Source: Aquicoccus porphyridii
GTDB taxonomy: Bacteria > Pseudomonadota > Alphaproteobacteria > Rhodobacterales > Rhodobacteraceae
Reading direction: 5' to 3'
DNA: 64,000 nucleotides
NCBI RefSeq assembly: GCF_008369105.1
Contig: NZ_VINQ01000018.1
Span: forward strand, 21,845-85,844
Shown piece after piece: positions 51,614 to 60,063 of this stretch (the stretch's first letter is position 1; every line of letters begins with the position of its first letter). The notes beneath the pieces are model-generated. The model did not search any database and was not told the DNA's origin. It worked only from the letters and a program-made list of their open reading frames with translations. Position numbers and translations under genes: made by a program.

Positions 51614-52567
51614 CTAACTATCTTCAAGTCCAAGCCGCTTCATCCGCCGATAAAGCGTCGCACGACCGATCCCAAGCTGGCGCGCGGCCTGCGATACGTT
51701 GTTTCCGGCCCGTGCCAACGCACGAATCACAGCGGCCTTTTCGGCCTTCTCAAATCCTGTAGGGCCATCTTCACGTCCCAGTATGTCTGTTGCAGGGCGC
51801 GCGACTAAATCACCCGTCCGTTGCAGCCCAAAGACACGGCGGGCCTCGCGGGTGGCCCCTATCACCAAATCACTTTCGTCAATGGCAAGTAGCGTTGAGG
51901 CGTCGTCGCTCTCGGCCACAATGATCCGCGCGGATGAAAAGGCGGCCCTGAAATTCGCGGCTTCAATCGCGCGTGCGGTTTGGGCCACTTGGGCCGCGAT
52001 CAGGCGATTGAAGGCCTCCGTTTGATCTGCACGCGCGGATGATAAATCAAGCGCCGCCACAAGTTGACCGTTGCTGCCGTAGATCGGCGCGTCGATGCAA
52101 CTCATGCCTGTGTTGCGCGTATAGAAATGCTCGTCTTGATGAATGATTACATGACGTTGCTCGGTCAGACAGGTCCCAATGCCGTTCGTGCCTTCTTTCT
52201 GTTCACTCCAGTCGGCACCGGTTGTGAGGCCCCAACCTTCAAATGCCATAGCGTCAGCATCAGAGAGACGTTGATCTAGGATGATGCCATCTGTATCGGT
52301 CAGGAAAACCGCGCAACCCGATTGCCCGACCAGAGAGAAAAGCGCGTCCAAACGCGGGCTCGCGACGGTCATGAATTTTTCGAGCGTCTCCATCCTGAAT
52401 TGCAGACTTTTTTGCTCTATTCGGTCAGGTGCCCGATGCTCATCAGGGTCCAGTCCATGCTTAATGACAGAACGGTGCCAACTCGCAGCAACCCGCGACT
52501 TTGCCGCAGCCGATGTCGACTGCGTTGCCTCCATCACAATATCAGCATGCGATGCCTTTGGTGTCAT
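51614..52567 (-). CDS. AcoR-like GAF/Fis regulator without AAA+ domain
   Basis: 317 residues. The N-terminal two thirds match the sensor half of AcoR-type activators: RVAASWHRSVIKHGLDPDEH, then a GAF domain with GCAVFLTDTDGIILDQRLSD, WSEQKEGTNGIGTCLTEQRH and SCIDAPIYGSNGQLVAALDL. The C-terminus is a Fis HTH (NNVSQAARQLGIGRATLYRR). The central sigma-54 ATPase domain with its Walker and GAFTGA motifs is absent, so it cannot activate sigma-54 in the usual way. It likely works with sigma-70 promoters, controlling the adjacent dehydrogenase. Confidence 0.88.
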   Translation of the reverse strand: MTPKASHADIVMEATQSTSAAAKSRVAASWHRSVIKHGLDPDEHRAPDRIEQKSLQFRMETLEKFMTVASPRLDALFSLVGQSGCAVFLTDTDGIILDQRLSDADAMAFEGWGLTTGADWSEQKEGTNGIGTCLTEQRHVIIHQDEHFYTRNTGMSCIDAPIYGSNGQLVAALDLSSARADQTEAFNRLIAAQVAQTARAIEAANFRAAFSSARIIVAESDDASTLLAIDESDLVIGATREARRVFGLQRTGDLVARPATDILGREDGPTGFEKAEKAAVIRALARAGNNVSQAARQLGIGRATLYRRMKRLGLEDS

Positions 52568-52997
52568 TTTGCTCTCCCTACAGCATCATTAAGACGCGCT
52601 GGTCTCGGTTTGTCGACTACTGTCCTAACCTTCACTGCCAGTGGGGCTCATTGCGCCAAGAAATTTTGACGCCCTCCTTTTTCAAATTCTTGGGCTGTTC
52701 TGTCGTTGGGATGAAGTCCTGCCGATTGAAATGGTTCCCCGAAGGGGGGACTTTAAATGGACCAAAAGGGAAAGTGACTTTCGACTCGGAGGCCCAGTTC
52801 CCACCCGAGGTGCTTTCTCTAAATATGCCCCCATTAAATGCGGCCATTGATCTTCGCGGAGTTAAAGTCAGCTTCGTCCGCAGAGCGGACTATTGGAACT
52901 GTTTGGTTCGGGCAGGTTTGGACCGGGTTCCTCCGCCAAGCGGAAAAGAAAAAGCGCGCGTTGAGAAGGGTGTTTCAACTTCTCAAAGGAGATTCCC
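52568..52997. other. Intergenic region with small inverted repeats, no gene
   Basis: 430 bases with no frame I believe. GTCCGC-AGA-GCGGAC at 52876-52890 and TCCGC-CAA-GCGGA shortly after are small hairpins. The region probably marks the right border of the aldehyde dehydrogenase insertion and carries the promoter for the following plasmid genes. AAGGAG at the end is the ribosome site of the next gene. Confidence 0.45.
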
Positions 52998-53387
52998 TTG
53001 TCCATGACCGTTCAACCCCAGCCAGACCGTCCGGATCCGAGTGTGATCGCGGCGCAAAATGACGCGTTTCGCAAGCTCGCGTGCCTTGGAGTGCCGCCCG
53101 CGCAGCCCATCCAAGGCCGCATGCATGTCACCCGCTCGCTCATGGAGGCCGGCGATGGCTTCCTGGCCGAGGCGGTGAAGGCCACCGGTGCGTTTGATAC
53201 ATTCGAGCCTGAGAATGATCCCGAAGGATGGCACGATTTCGGGGCGGTCGAGATCCGGGGCGAGACCGTGTTCTGGAAGATTGATCTCTATGAAGCAGAC
53301 TCGGATTTCCGCTACGGGGCCGAGATCCCGGACAATCCTGCCACCACCATGCGCGTGCTGACCATCATGCTGGCGCGCGACTGGTAG
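52998..53387 (+). CDS. DUF3768-family protein
   Basis: About 129 residues from TTG 52998, with AAGGAG six bases upstream (ATG 53004 is the alternative). Landmarks IAAQNDAFRKLACLGVPPAQ, GRMHVTRSLMEAGDGFLAEA, EGWHDFGAVEIRGETVFWKI and TTMRVLTIMLARDW match the DUF3768 family, small proteins frequent on alphaproteobacterial plasmids. Function unknown. Followed by a clear terminator. Confidence 0.8.
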   Translation: MSMTVQPQPDRPDPSVIAAQNDAFRKLACLGVPPAQPIQGRMHVTRSLMEAGDGFLAEAVKATGAFDTFEPENDPEGWHDFGAVEIRGETVFWKIDLYEADSDFRYGAEIPDNPATTMRVLTIMLARDW

Positions 53388-53424
53388 GGCAGGAGGGCTT
53401 CCCAAAGTGTCGATCTGAAAACTC

Positions 53425-53463
53425 AAGGCCCACTGACCCCTCAAAGGGAAAGTGGGCCTTTTG
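53425..53463 (+). terminator. Rho-independent terminator after the DUF3768 gene
   Basis: AAGGCCCACT (53425-53434) pairs perfectly with AGTGGGCCTT (53451-53460), followed by TTG. Ten-base GC-rich stem with T residues at the end, 37 bases past the stop codon. Confidence 0.8.
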
Positions 53464-53543
53464 TCGTGGTGATCCCTGAAGCCGGGGATTGGTTACGCGC
53501 GTGAAGGCGCGGGCCACACCTCACCCACCTGGAAGGATATCCC

Positions 53544-55526
53544 ATGACCACAAGCTTTGCCCCTCTCACCGTCGCCATCGGCGATCTGGTCCCGCATCCC
53601 GCCAATGTGCGCAGCAACTCGCCGGAAACTTATGATCCCGAGAACATAGCGCATCTGAAGGCCAGCATCGCTGTGCTGGGCCTGCTCCAGCCGCTCCTGG
53701 TCCAGAAGCTTGACGGCAAATATGCTGTCCTCGCCGGTGGCCGGCGCCATGCCGCGCTTAAGGAACTGATCGCCGACAAGGCCACCAAGGGGTTTACCGC
53801 GAAAACCAAGGTCGACTGCCGCCTTGTCCCTGAGGACTTCGATGCGACCACGGCGCTGTCGCTCGCCGAGAACATCACCCAGGCGCCGATGAATGCCATC
53901 GACGAGTTCGAGGCTTTCGCGCGGATGATGGAGGTCGACGGCCAGACGCCCGAGACGATCGCAAAGACCTTCGGCACCACGGTGGCCGCCGTGAAAGGCC
54001 GGTTGCGCTATGGCCTTATCCACCCCGACATCCGCGCCGCGGCCCGGGGCAAGGTGATCACGCTCGACACGATGAAGGCCTTCGCCGAGCATCCGAGCCA
54101 GGAGGCGCAGCGCGAGGTTTTCGAGGCGCTCACGAAGGACGGCGGCTATCTGCAGGCCTATACCGTCCGTCAGGCCCTCAAATCCCGCGGCGTGCAGGTC
54201 AGCGATGATATCGGGGCTTTCGTGCGCGAAGACTACGAGGCGCGTGGCGGTGCCGTCGCGGCTGACCTTCTGGAAGAGCATTCCGTGCTTGAGGATGCGG
54301 CGCTGGTCGAAACCATCCTGCTCGAGAAGCTCGGTGCCGCCGCCGAAGGGGCTCGCATAAAGCTGGGCTTTGCCTGGGCCGATGCGATGGTCCGCTATGA
54401 TTACGCGACCATGGCCGACTACGGCCGCGTCTATCCCGGCCTGATCGAGCCGGATGAGGCTGCCCGGAAGCGCATCGATGAGATCACCGCCGAGCTTGAG
54501 AAATTGCAGCTCGAGATGGAGGATGAGGGGCTTGAGGACGGTGCCTACAATGCCCTTTACGAGCGCGTGGACGCCTTGGAAGAGGAAGCGCGCGACCTGC
54601 AGGAGGCTTACAGCACCGAGGACCTCGCGCGGTCTGGGGTGATAGCGTCGTGGCAGGGTGGGCAGATCACGCTCCATGTTGGTCTCGTCCGCCCGGAAGA
54701 CACCGTCAAAGAGGAGGGCGCGCGCGGCTCCTCGGCTGGCCCGACCGGGGAGGAGTCCCCGGACGCCGGCGAAATCACCTACCCGGCCTCGCTGGCAGAG
54801 GACCTCAAGACCGAGCGGGCCATGGCCCTTGGCGCCGCAATGGCGCTGCATCTGGAGGCCACGCTCGATCTCACGCTCTTCAAGCTGGTGAGCGACGTTC
54901 TGGCCAGCGGAATGAGTGTCACGCAGGCGATCAAGGTCGAGGCCCGCAAGGAATACCGCAGCCATGCCAAGATGGACGAGATTGACGAGACCTCGCTCGA
55001 GCAGGTGGCGGCGGCGCATGATGCGCTTGATCTGTCCTGGCTCGATGACACCCGCGCGCCCGCCGATCAGTTCGTGGCGTTTCGGGCCCTTCAGGCCGGC
55101 GAGAAGGCGAAGCTCGTGGCCTATGCCACGGCCAGCACCACGCAGTCCGGCTTCGCGCGGGACCGATCGCGCGACAGCCTGATGCATGACTTCGAGATCG
55201 AGATCATGCCCGACATCCGCGCCCACTGGACGCCGAACGCGGCGCTCTTCAACCGCTTCAAGAAGGCCTGGCTCCTGAAGATCCTCGGCGAGGATCTGGG
55301 TCTCGCCCAGGAGGCTGTGACGCTGGCCTCGTCGAGCAAGAAGGAGATCGTCGCCTTCTGCGACAAGCTCTTCGCCGAGCCCTTCGCGACGCTCACGGAC
55401 GCGCAGCGCGCTGCCGTGGCCGCCTGGTGCCCGCCTATGATGCAGACCGCCGGTGTCGCCTTTGACGAGGCGGAGCCCACTGCGGAAACCCCCGAGCCTG
55501 AGAGCGAGGTCGCGCAAGCGGCCTGA
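53544..55526 (+). CDS. Large ParB-like nuclease-domain protein
   Basis: 660 residues, about twice the size of RepB. ParB/Srx-type N-domain (AIGDLVPHPANVRSNSPETY, KASIAVLGLLQPLLVQKLDG, YAVLAGGRRHAALKELIADK, ALSLAENITQAPMNAIDEFE), HTH near 130-160 (IAKTFGTTVAAVKGRLRYGL), then a long, acidic, coiled-coil-prone middle (about 310-370) and C-terminal helices. Such ParB-like proteins occur in plasmid accessory blocks apart from the partition locus. Role unknown; perhaps DNA binding during transfer. The long open frame on the opposite strand here is a shadow. Confidence 0.85.
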   Translation: MTTSFAPLTVAIGDLVPHPANVRSNSPETYDPENIAHLKASIAVLGLLQPLLVQKLDGKYAVLAGGRRHAALKELIADKATKGFTAKTKVDCRLVPEDFDATTALSLAENITQAPMNAIDEFEAFARMMEVDGQTPETIAKTFGTTVAAVKGRLRYGLIHPDIRAAARGKVITLDTMKAFAEHPSQEAQREVFEALTKDGGYLQAYTVRQALKSRGVQVSDDIGAFVREDYEARGGAVAADLLEEHSVLEDAALVETILLEKLGAAAEGARIKLGFAWADAMVRYDYATMADYGRVYPGLIEPDEAARKRIDEITAELEKLQLEMEDEGLEDGAYNALYERVDALEEEARDLQEAYSTEDLARSGVIASWQGGQITLHVGLVRPEDTVKEEGARGSSAGPTGEESPDAGEITYPASLAEDLKTERAMALGAAMALHLEATLDLTLFKLVSDVLASGMSVTQAIKVEARKEYRSHAKMDEIDETSLEQVAAAHDALDLSWLDDTRAPADQFVAFRALQAGEKAKLVAYATASTTQSGFARDRSRDSLMHDFEIEIMPDIRAHWTPNAALFNRFKKAWLLKILGEDLGLAQEAVTLASSSKKEIVAFCDKLFAEPFATLTDAQRAAVAAWCPPMMQTAGVAFDEAEPTAETPEPESEVAQAA

Positions 55527-55602
55527 GCCATCACGCGACCTGCGCGTAGATCATGCCACCCGCGCGGGTCGACCCTCCCACACCCAACGGAAAGACATCC
55601 CC

Positions 55603-56196
55603 ATGGCTATTCTCAAGTTCTCTGCGTCCGCTGTTGCAGCGCAAATCGCACATGCGCGTGCCTGCAAGACCTTCCTGCCCAACTGGAACGGGCCCGTGGA
55701 CAGGCCCGCCCTGATCCTCATCGTCGGCAATGGTGTGCATCTGCGCTCAAACGGCATCGATGGCACGACCACCCGTATCGTCACCACCGAGCAGGCCGAT
55801 CCCTCCTTTGCCTTCGCCGACGGCATGAACCCGTTTCGGGATACCGACTGGATGGCGCAGCGTCGCATGGCGTTTCGCGATCTGACCGGCCAATTCTACA
55901 CCGAAATCCTCGACGATGTGCAGGTGCTCATCGACCGGGGGCGGGGGGCGATCCGGCTGGCCACCGATGGCCACAGCATCCGCGTCTTCGTGCGCCGGGC
56001 CTCGGACTATCTCATCGGCGGGACCTACGAGGTGCCCTCAGGCCTCGGCGGCACCTTCCGGGTCATCCTCAAGGATGCCTGCGACACCTTCGCGATCGTG
56101 CAGAACTGCGGCAATTGCGAGGATTTCGACGCCATGCAGCCCTACCGCGTGCCTCTCGATGCGCTGATGGAGATTGATGATCGGAGGGTGGCGTAA
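55603..56196 (+). CDS. Conserved plasmid protein of unknown function
   Basis: 197 residues from ATG 55603, preceded by a GGAAAGACATCCCC leader like the one before the ParB-like gene. Soluble, with VDRPALILIVGNGVHLRSNG, AFADGMNPFRDTDWMAQRRM and a short Cys pair NCGNCED near the end that might hold a metal. I do not recognise a family. It appears to be part of the same accessory block as DUF3768 and the ParB-like gene. Confidence 0.65.
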   Translation: MAILKFSASAVAAQIAHARACKTFLPNWNGPVDRPALILIVGNGVHLRSNGIDGTTTRIVTTEQADPSFAFADGMNPFRDTDWMAQRRMAFRDLTGQFYTEILDDVQVLIDRGRGAIRLATDGHSIRVFVRRASDYLIGGTYEVPSGLGGTFRVILKDACDTFAIVQNCGNCEDFDAMQPYRVPLDALMEIDDRRVA

Positions 56197-56298
56197 CGCG
56201 CCCTTTCTCAAACAAGCATCGCCAATACCCTGCCGGGCCTGCGGCCCTCTCGGGACATTGGCGACAACAATTTCCCCAATGAGAGAAAGGACTCTGAG

Positions 56299-56952
56299 AT
56301 GGGATGGCTCTTCTACACCGACGGCCGCGTCCAGACCTACGCGGATGAGAAAGCGGAAATCGCCCGGCTCTGCACCTCTCATGGCGACACGCGCAAAACT
56401 GAACTGGTCAAGGCCTGCAAGGTCGCCTCCACCTGGTATGCGGCGGCAAGGGTCACCAATCTCGACGGCACCCACGTCGAGGACACGACCTATGTGACCG
56501 ATGCGGATGGGTCGATCACTTTCGCCGCCGTATTCCTTACCCGATACGATGAGGGCTGCTGGGGCTACAAGGACATGGAGGAAAGCGCTGGCCCGAACGA
56601 GTCGCGCGCTCCGCTCAGCCTTCTGGCGCTGCTCTCGGAATTGAGGGACCCAGAGAGCTATGCCCAGGACTGGCGCCAGCGCTGCCGGGACTGGGCGTCG
56701 ATCCCGGATTACGACGAAGGTGACAAGATCAAGCTCGCAAAACCGGTGACGCTCACCGACGGCAGCACCTGCCAGATCGTCACCGCGACCCACTACAGGC
56801 GCGGGCGGCAAAAACGCCGGTGCTACCGCATCGAGGAAACCGGTGGGCTCGTGCGCCTCTCGAAAGCCTCGCTTGCGGGCTCGGAGCTGCTCAGCTCCGC
56901 GAAGGGCGCGGCAAGCCCGGTGCTGGCGGAGTTCCTAGCGGGGCGAGAATAG
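56299..56952 (+). CDS. Conserved plasmid protein of unknown function
   Basis: 217 residues from ATG 56299 with AAAGGA upstream. Soluble mixed alpha/beta protein: MGWLFYTDGRVQTYADEKAE, RVTNLDGTHVEDTTYVTDAD, GSITFAAVFLTRYDEGCWGY and KDMEESAGPNESRAPLSLLA. The last third is basic (HYRRGRQKRRCYRIEETGGL), suggesting nucleic-acid contact. Similar proteins accompany ArdC and ParB-like genes on alphaproteobacterial plasmids; no function known to me. Confidence 0.65.
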   Translation: MGWLFYTDGRVQTYADEKAEIARLCTSHGDTRKTELVKACKVASTWYAAARVTNLDGTHVEDTTYVTDADGSITFAAVFLTRYDEGCWGYKDMEESAGPNESRAPLSLLALLSELRDPESYAQDWRQRCRDWASIPDYDEGDKIKLAKPVTLTDGSTCQIVTATHYRRGRQKRRCYRIEETGGLVRLSKASLAGSELLSSAKGAASPVLAEFLAGRE

Positions 56953-57009
56953 GTGCTGCGCCGGACAGCTCATCGACCTGCCCGGCGACAGCAGATCCTG
57001 CGTCTAATC

Positions 57010-57039
57010 TTGACAAGACAATGCAAATGCATTACCTAT
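57010..57039 (+). promoter_or_regulatory. Promoter and dyad of prlF-yhaV
   Basis: -35 TTGACA (57010-57015), 17-18 bp spacer containing ATGCAA-ATGCAT-type dyad, -10 TACCTA (57034-57039), about 40 bases before the prlF ATG. The dyad inside the spacer fits autorepression by the antitoxin. Confidence 0.6.
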
Positions 57040-57078
57040 CGCAGGTAGCAAAGATCCCCATTCTTTTAGGAGACTGCC

Positions 57079-57405
57079 ATGACAGCGCTCGCACAAGATG
57101 TCTCGAAACTCACGGATCGGTATCAGACGACCGTGCCGGCGGGTGTGCGCAAGCAGCTCAAGCTAGGCAAGGGCGACCAGATTCGCTACTGTACCGAGCC
57201 GAGTGGCAGGGTCTATATCGAGCCCGTGCGCAGCGACGAGGAAGATCCCGTGGTCGGAGCCTTTCTCGATTTTGTCGAGGCCGATATCAAGGCGCATCCG
57301 GACCGCATTCGGGCGTTCGATGGGGCTTTGCATGACCGTCTTGCAGCACTGGTCGGAGACGTTGACGTCGATCTCGATGCGCCGCTATCGCTCGAGGATG
57401 AATGA
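57079..57405 (+). CDS. prlF: PrlF-type antitoxin (AbrB fold)
   Basis: 108 residues with AGGAG upstream. AbrB/SpoVT-like N-half (SKLTDRYQTTVPAGVRKQLK, LGKGDQIRYCTEPSGRVYIE) and an acidic C-half that binds the toxin (DPVVGAFLDFVEADIKAHPD). PrlF (SohA) neutralises YhaV and represses the operon. Its stop overlaps the yhaV start by four bases. Confidence 0.92.
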   Translation: MTALAQDVSKLTDRYQTTVPAGVRKQLKLGKGDQIRYCTEPSGRVYIEPVRSDEEDPVVGAFLDFVEADIKAHPDRIRAFDGALHDRLAALVGDVDVDLDAPLSLEDE

Positions 57406-57920
57406 GCGGCGATAGCGTGCCCGCCCAAGCGCCCCTTGTCGTAAACGGATGGTCGATTTATGCGCATCCGCTCTTTCTGGACCAGCTCGAAGGGCTGACC
57501 CTGGAGGTCGAGGCGCGTAAGGCACGCGATCCCAAGACCTGGCGCAAGAAAAATTCCACGAAACGGCTGGCCGCCATCTTCAAGCTGGTGACCGAGGCCA
57601 TACCGGCAGATCCGGGTGCCGCAGCCTTCCGGCAAGGCGGCACACTCGGCGACCACCGCAAGCACTGGTTCCGGGCGAAATTCTTCCAGCAGTATCGGTT
57701 GTTCTACCGCTTCAACAGCGATGCGAAGGTCATCGTGGTGGCATGGGTGAATGACGACAAGACCCTGCGCGCCTACGGCAGCAAGACGGATGCCTATGCG
57801 ACGTTCAAAGGGATGCTGGAAGATGGCAATCCACCTGACAATTTCGACGCGCTCTTGAAAGAAGCAGTGGCGGCGGACAAGCGGTTCGAGACGTCCCTTG
57901 AAGCGGCGCCTGATCGGTAA
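57402..57920 (+). CDS. yhaV: YhaV-type ribosome-associated RNase toxin
   Basis: 172 residues. RelE-superfamily toxin YhaV: NGWSIYAHPLFLDQLEGLTL, WRKKNSTKRLAAIFKLVTEA, IPADPGAAAFRQGGTLGDHR, KHWFRAKFFQQYRLFYRFNS and VIVVAWVNDDKTLRAYGSKT. The conserved KHWFRAKFFQQYRLF core is intact, so the toxin is probably active. With PrlF it forms an addiction module that stabilises the plasmid. About 270 bases after it contain no gene I can support. Confidence 0.94.
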   Translation: MSGDSVPAQAPLVVNGWSIYAHPLFLDQLEGLTLEVEARKARDPKTWRKKNSTKRLAAIFKLVTEAIPADPGAAAFRQGGTLGDHRKHWFRAKFFQQYRLFYRFNSDAKVIVVAWVNDDKTLRAYGSKTDAYATFKGMLEDGNPPDNFDALLKEAVAADKRFETSLEAAPDR

Positions 57921-58189
57921 GTGGGGTCGAATTCCGGAGGGGGCAGAATCCCCCGCTAAGGCTGCCAGTAAGGGGCTCGTTCTGCGATATTATCTCCCGT
58001 CACCCTTGAGCCGAGTGAAAGAGGCGACATTGGTGTGTCATATGGCTGGTACGATGAAATTCTCAGAAGTCCCTCCCTATCCGTACACCTGCCGTTCGCT
58101 GCATCGTGTACGAACTGGTAAGATGCGGACTTTCCGGGCTTTCGCTGCGCGATGCACGAAGGTCCGTTGTTCCCTTTTTTCAGGGTGGA

Positions 58190-58603
58190 CTAACCTTCGA
58201 GAAGTGCGTCAATCACCGCACATTCTGGTGCGGCGTCGCCTGTACATCGAGCGACGGTTTCCGACAGGACACGTTCGATCCGCGTGAGATCGGCTATTTT
58301 CGCCTGCACATCTTCAAGATGCGTCTCAGCAACGGTCTGGACCTGAGCGCAGGTTTGAGACCGGTCATCGACCAACCCGAGCAGCCCGCGAATTTCTTCC
58401 AGGGAGAAACCGAGATCGCGGGACCGCATGACGAACTTCAACCGTTTGACATGAATATCATCATAGCTTCGATACCCTTTTGCGGTGCGCGGTGGGTCGG
58501 GCATGATACCGACCGTCTCGTAGTAGCGGATGGTTTCGAGATTGCAGCCCGTGGCCCGTGCTAGATCGACCCGCCGGAGTGCTTTCACGCTTCTGTTATC
58601 CAT
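58190..58603 (-). CDS. merR: Mercury-responsive regulator MerR
   Basis: 137 residues. Winged HTH (RRVDLARATGCNLETIRYYE, TVGIMPDPPRTAKGYRSYDD) and metal-site Cys at 85, 120 and 128 (QTCAQV, ARCTGD, PECAVI). The 35-residue gap between the first two matches Hg-sensing MerR (82/117/126 in Tn501). The last loop is one residue shorter. Divergent from the mer operon, with a MerR-type promoter 17-47 bases past its start codon. It is a different protein from the CadR-like regulator at 10881. Confidence 0.9.
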   Translation of the reverse strand: MDNRSVKALRRVDLARATGCNLETIRYYETVGIMPDPPRTAKGYRSYDDIHVKRLKFVMRSRDLGFSLEEIRGLLGLVDDRSQTCAQVQTVAETHLEDVQAKIADLTRIERVLSETVARCTGDAAPECAVIDALLEG

Positions 58604-58619
58604 TATCCGCAGAAATCCC

Positions 58620-58650
58620 TTGAGCCTGTATCAACTACAGACCGTAGAAC
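58620..58650 (+). promoter_or_regulatory. MerR-activated promoter of the mer operon
   Basis: -35 TTGAGC (58620-58625), 19-bp spacer with CTGTA-N5-TACAG, -10 TAGAAC (58645-58650). Overlong spacing as in mer promoters; divergent from merR, 17 bases from its ATG. The dyad differs from the CadR-type set, as expected for another regulator. Confidence 0.75.
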
Positions 58651-58679
58651 GATGGAAAGAACAGAACAAGGGCGATTCG

Positions 58680-59087
58680 ATGGAGCAAAGTATTTCAGAC
58701 CATAAATCCGGCCACGTGCGTCAGGTTGGCGATGACACCGCGAAAGGCTGGGGTGCGACCGGCTTCGGCGTTCTCGGTGCGTTGGCGATGACCTCGTGCT
58801 GTATTCTGCCGCTTGTGCTGGTGAGTTTCGGCGTGACTGGCGTCTTCATCGCGCAGCTCGGGGCGTTCTATGCCTACAAATGGTACACTTTCGCGCTAAG
58901 TGCCGCGTTTCTCGGATACGGGTTCTACAAGGCATACAAGCCGGTGAATACGGACGCCTGCGCCGATGGCACCTGTGCCCGGCCAATCAACCGGACTGTG
59001 ATGCGGGTGACACTTTGGGCCGCCGCCGCAATCGTCGCGGTAGCGATGGCCTTTCCCTACATCACGCCCTTCATTCTGAAATTCTAA
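58680..59087 (+). CDS. merT: Mercuric ion transporter MerT
   Basis: 135 residues from ATG 58680. Three hydrophobic segments; first helix carries the Hg-binding pair MTSCCILPLVLVSFG (Cys40, Cys41), and a cytoplasmic loop has a second pair ACADGTC (Cys94, Cys99). MerT takes Hg2+ from periplasmic MerP and passes it to MerA. It is slightly longer than Tn21 MerT (116), due to a polar N-terminal extension. First gene of the operon. Confidence 0.92.
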   Translation: MEQSISDHKSGHVRQVGDDTAKGWGATGFGVLGALAMTSCCILPLVLVSFGVTGVFIAQLGAFYAYKWYTFALSAAFLGYGFYKAYKPVNTDACADGTCARPINRTVMRVTLWAAAAIVAVAMAFPYITPFILKF

Positions 59088-59102
59088 ACAAGGAACAAAA
59101 TC

Positions 59103-59408
59103 ATGAAACACGTACTGTTATCGTCAACGCTGGCCATTGCTGCGTTTGCCCCAGCGGCTTTTGCCGAAGAGCGCACCGTCGAGATTGCAGTCGGCGAACT
59201 GACCTGCCCCTCCTGTTCGTTCATCGTTGCCAGTTCGATGCGCGGCGTTCCATCGGTCCAGATCGACGACTTCGTTGACGGTCCCGAGTATGGACAGGGC
59301 GTTTACAGTGTCACCTTCGATGATGCCGAGACCAGCGTGGACAGCATCATCGATGCAGTGGCGGCAAATGGCTACCCCGCCCAGGCTCTGCCGGACACGG
59401 CGTCCTAA
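59103..59408 (+). CDS. merP: Periplasmic mercury-binding protein MerP-like
   Basis: 101 residues: signal peptide (LSSTLAIAAFAPAAFA) and an HMA-like fold with VGELTCPSCSFIVASSMRGV (Cys35, Cys38) and VTFDDAETSVDSIIDAVAAN. The metal motif is LTCPSC in place of the usual MTCxxC of Tn21 MerP (GMTCAAC). The mature part has an insertion between strands (DFVDGPEYGQGVYS). Role: catch Hg2+ in the periplasm and hand it to MerT. Fifteen bases after merT. Confidence 0.88.
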   Translation: MKHVLLSSTLAIAAFAPAAFAEERTVEIAVGELTCPSCSFIVASSMRGVPSVQIDDFVDGPEYGQGVYSVTFDDAETSVDSIIDAVAANGYPAQALPDTAS

Positions 59409-59425
59409 CCACGGGGAAATTTGCA

Positions 59426-59680
59426 ATGCGTGACAACCTTATGGGCGGGCTACTGGGTTTCGGAGTTGCGACTCCGGTCGTGATCGTGTGCTGCGGTGGC
59501 GGCACAGCTCTGCTTGCTGCGGCGTTCGGCGGCCTCGCAGCGTGGATGTCGGGGCTTGGCTGGATAGCCGTCGCACTGGTTGTGGCGCTCGCCTTCCTTG
59601 TCGTTCGTGAATTCCGGCGGTCCGCCAATGGCCGCACCTCGATTTCCAATCATTCTCCAGAAAGAAAGAGCGCTACTTGA
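59426..59680 (+). CDS. Small membrane protein with vicinal Cys, mer operon
   Basis: 84 residues, two hydrophobic helices. The first contains a vicinal Cys pair, VVIVCCGGGTALLAAAFGGL (Cys22, Cys23), like the transport Cys of MerT, MerF and MerC; the C-tail is basic (VVREFRRSANGRTS). This topology is that of MerF-like small transporters, but the sequence is not classical MerF. It overlaps the next gene by four bases. Probably an additional Hg2+ (or organomercury) uptake protein. Confidence 0.7.
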   Translation: MRDNLMGGLLGFGVATPVVIVCCGGGTALLAAAFGGLAAWMSGLGWIAVALVVALAFLVVREFRRSANGRTSISNHSPERKSAT

Positions 59681-60063
59681 CCCAGAACATTGAGAACCCC
59701 GACCGCTTGCTAAAATGGGGGCTGGGTGGCGCACTCTTTGCGGCCCTGTGCTGCTTCACACCCCTCCTGGTCGTCGTTGTGGCCGGTGTCGGCCTGTCGG
59801 CTTTGACCGGTTGGCTCGACTACGCGCTGTTCCCACTTTTGTTCTTTTGCCTTGCCGTCGTGGCGCAAGCGCTCTGGCTGCGCGCCGGGCGCGTGGGGCC
59901 GAACCCGAAACTCTGGGCGACGGCGATTGCCGCTGCTCTGTCGATCCTCATCATCTGGATCGAGTTCCGTTTCGCGCTGCGCATTACGGTCGGCGCTTTC
60001 GTGGCTGTCGGCGTCTACGCTTTCTACCTCAATAAAATGAAATCCAAGGAAGCGACACAATGA
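59677..60063 (+). CDS. merF: Mercury transport protein MerF-like, extended
   Basis: 128 residues from TTG 59677. The first 70 residues match MerF: LLKWGLGGALFAALCCFTPL (Cys25, Cys26), VVVVAGVGLSALTGWLDYAL. Classical MerF has about 81 residues and two helices; this one continues with two further helices (AIAAALSILIIWIEFRFALR, VGAFVAVGVYAFYLNKM). It transports Hg2+ into the cell for reduction. It overlaps both neighbours by four bases. Confidence 0.88.
   Translation: MTQNIENPDRLLKWGLGGALFAALCCFTPLLVVVVAGVGLSALTGWLDYALFPLLFFCLAVVAQALWLRAGRVGPNPKLWATAIAAALSILIIWIEFRFALRITVGAFVAVGVYAFYLNKMKSKEATQ

Noticed and set aside
53493..55517. Long open frame (about 670 codons) on the minus strand opposite the ParB-like gene
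   Set aside because: It mirrors a high-GC gene codon for codon, has Arg/Gly/Leu-heavy composition without domains, and the plus strand encodes clear ParB motifs.
56219..56264. TCGCCAAT / ATTGGCGA inverted repeat after the 197-residue protein gene
   Set aside because: Loop of about 30 bases and no T-run; too weak to call a terminator or operator.
57921..58189. Possible gene between yhaV and merR
   Set aside because: Only frames without a ribosome site and with composition unlike the neighbours; treated as intergenic.
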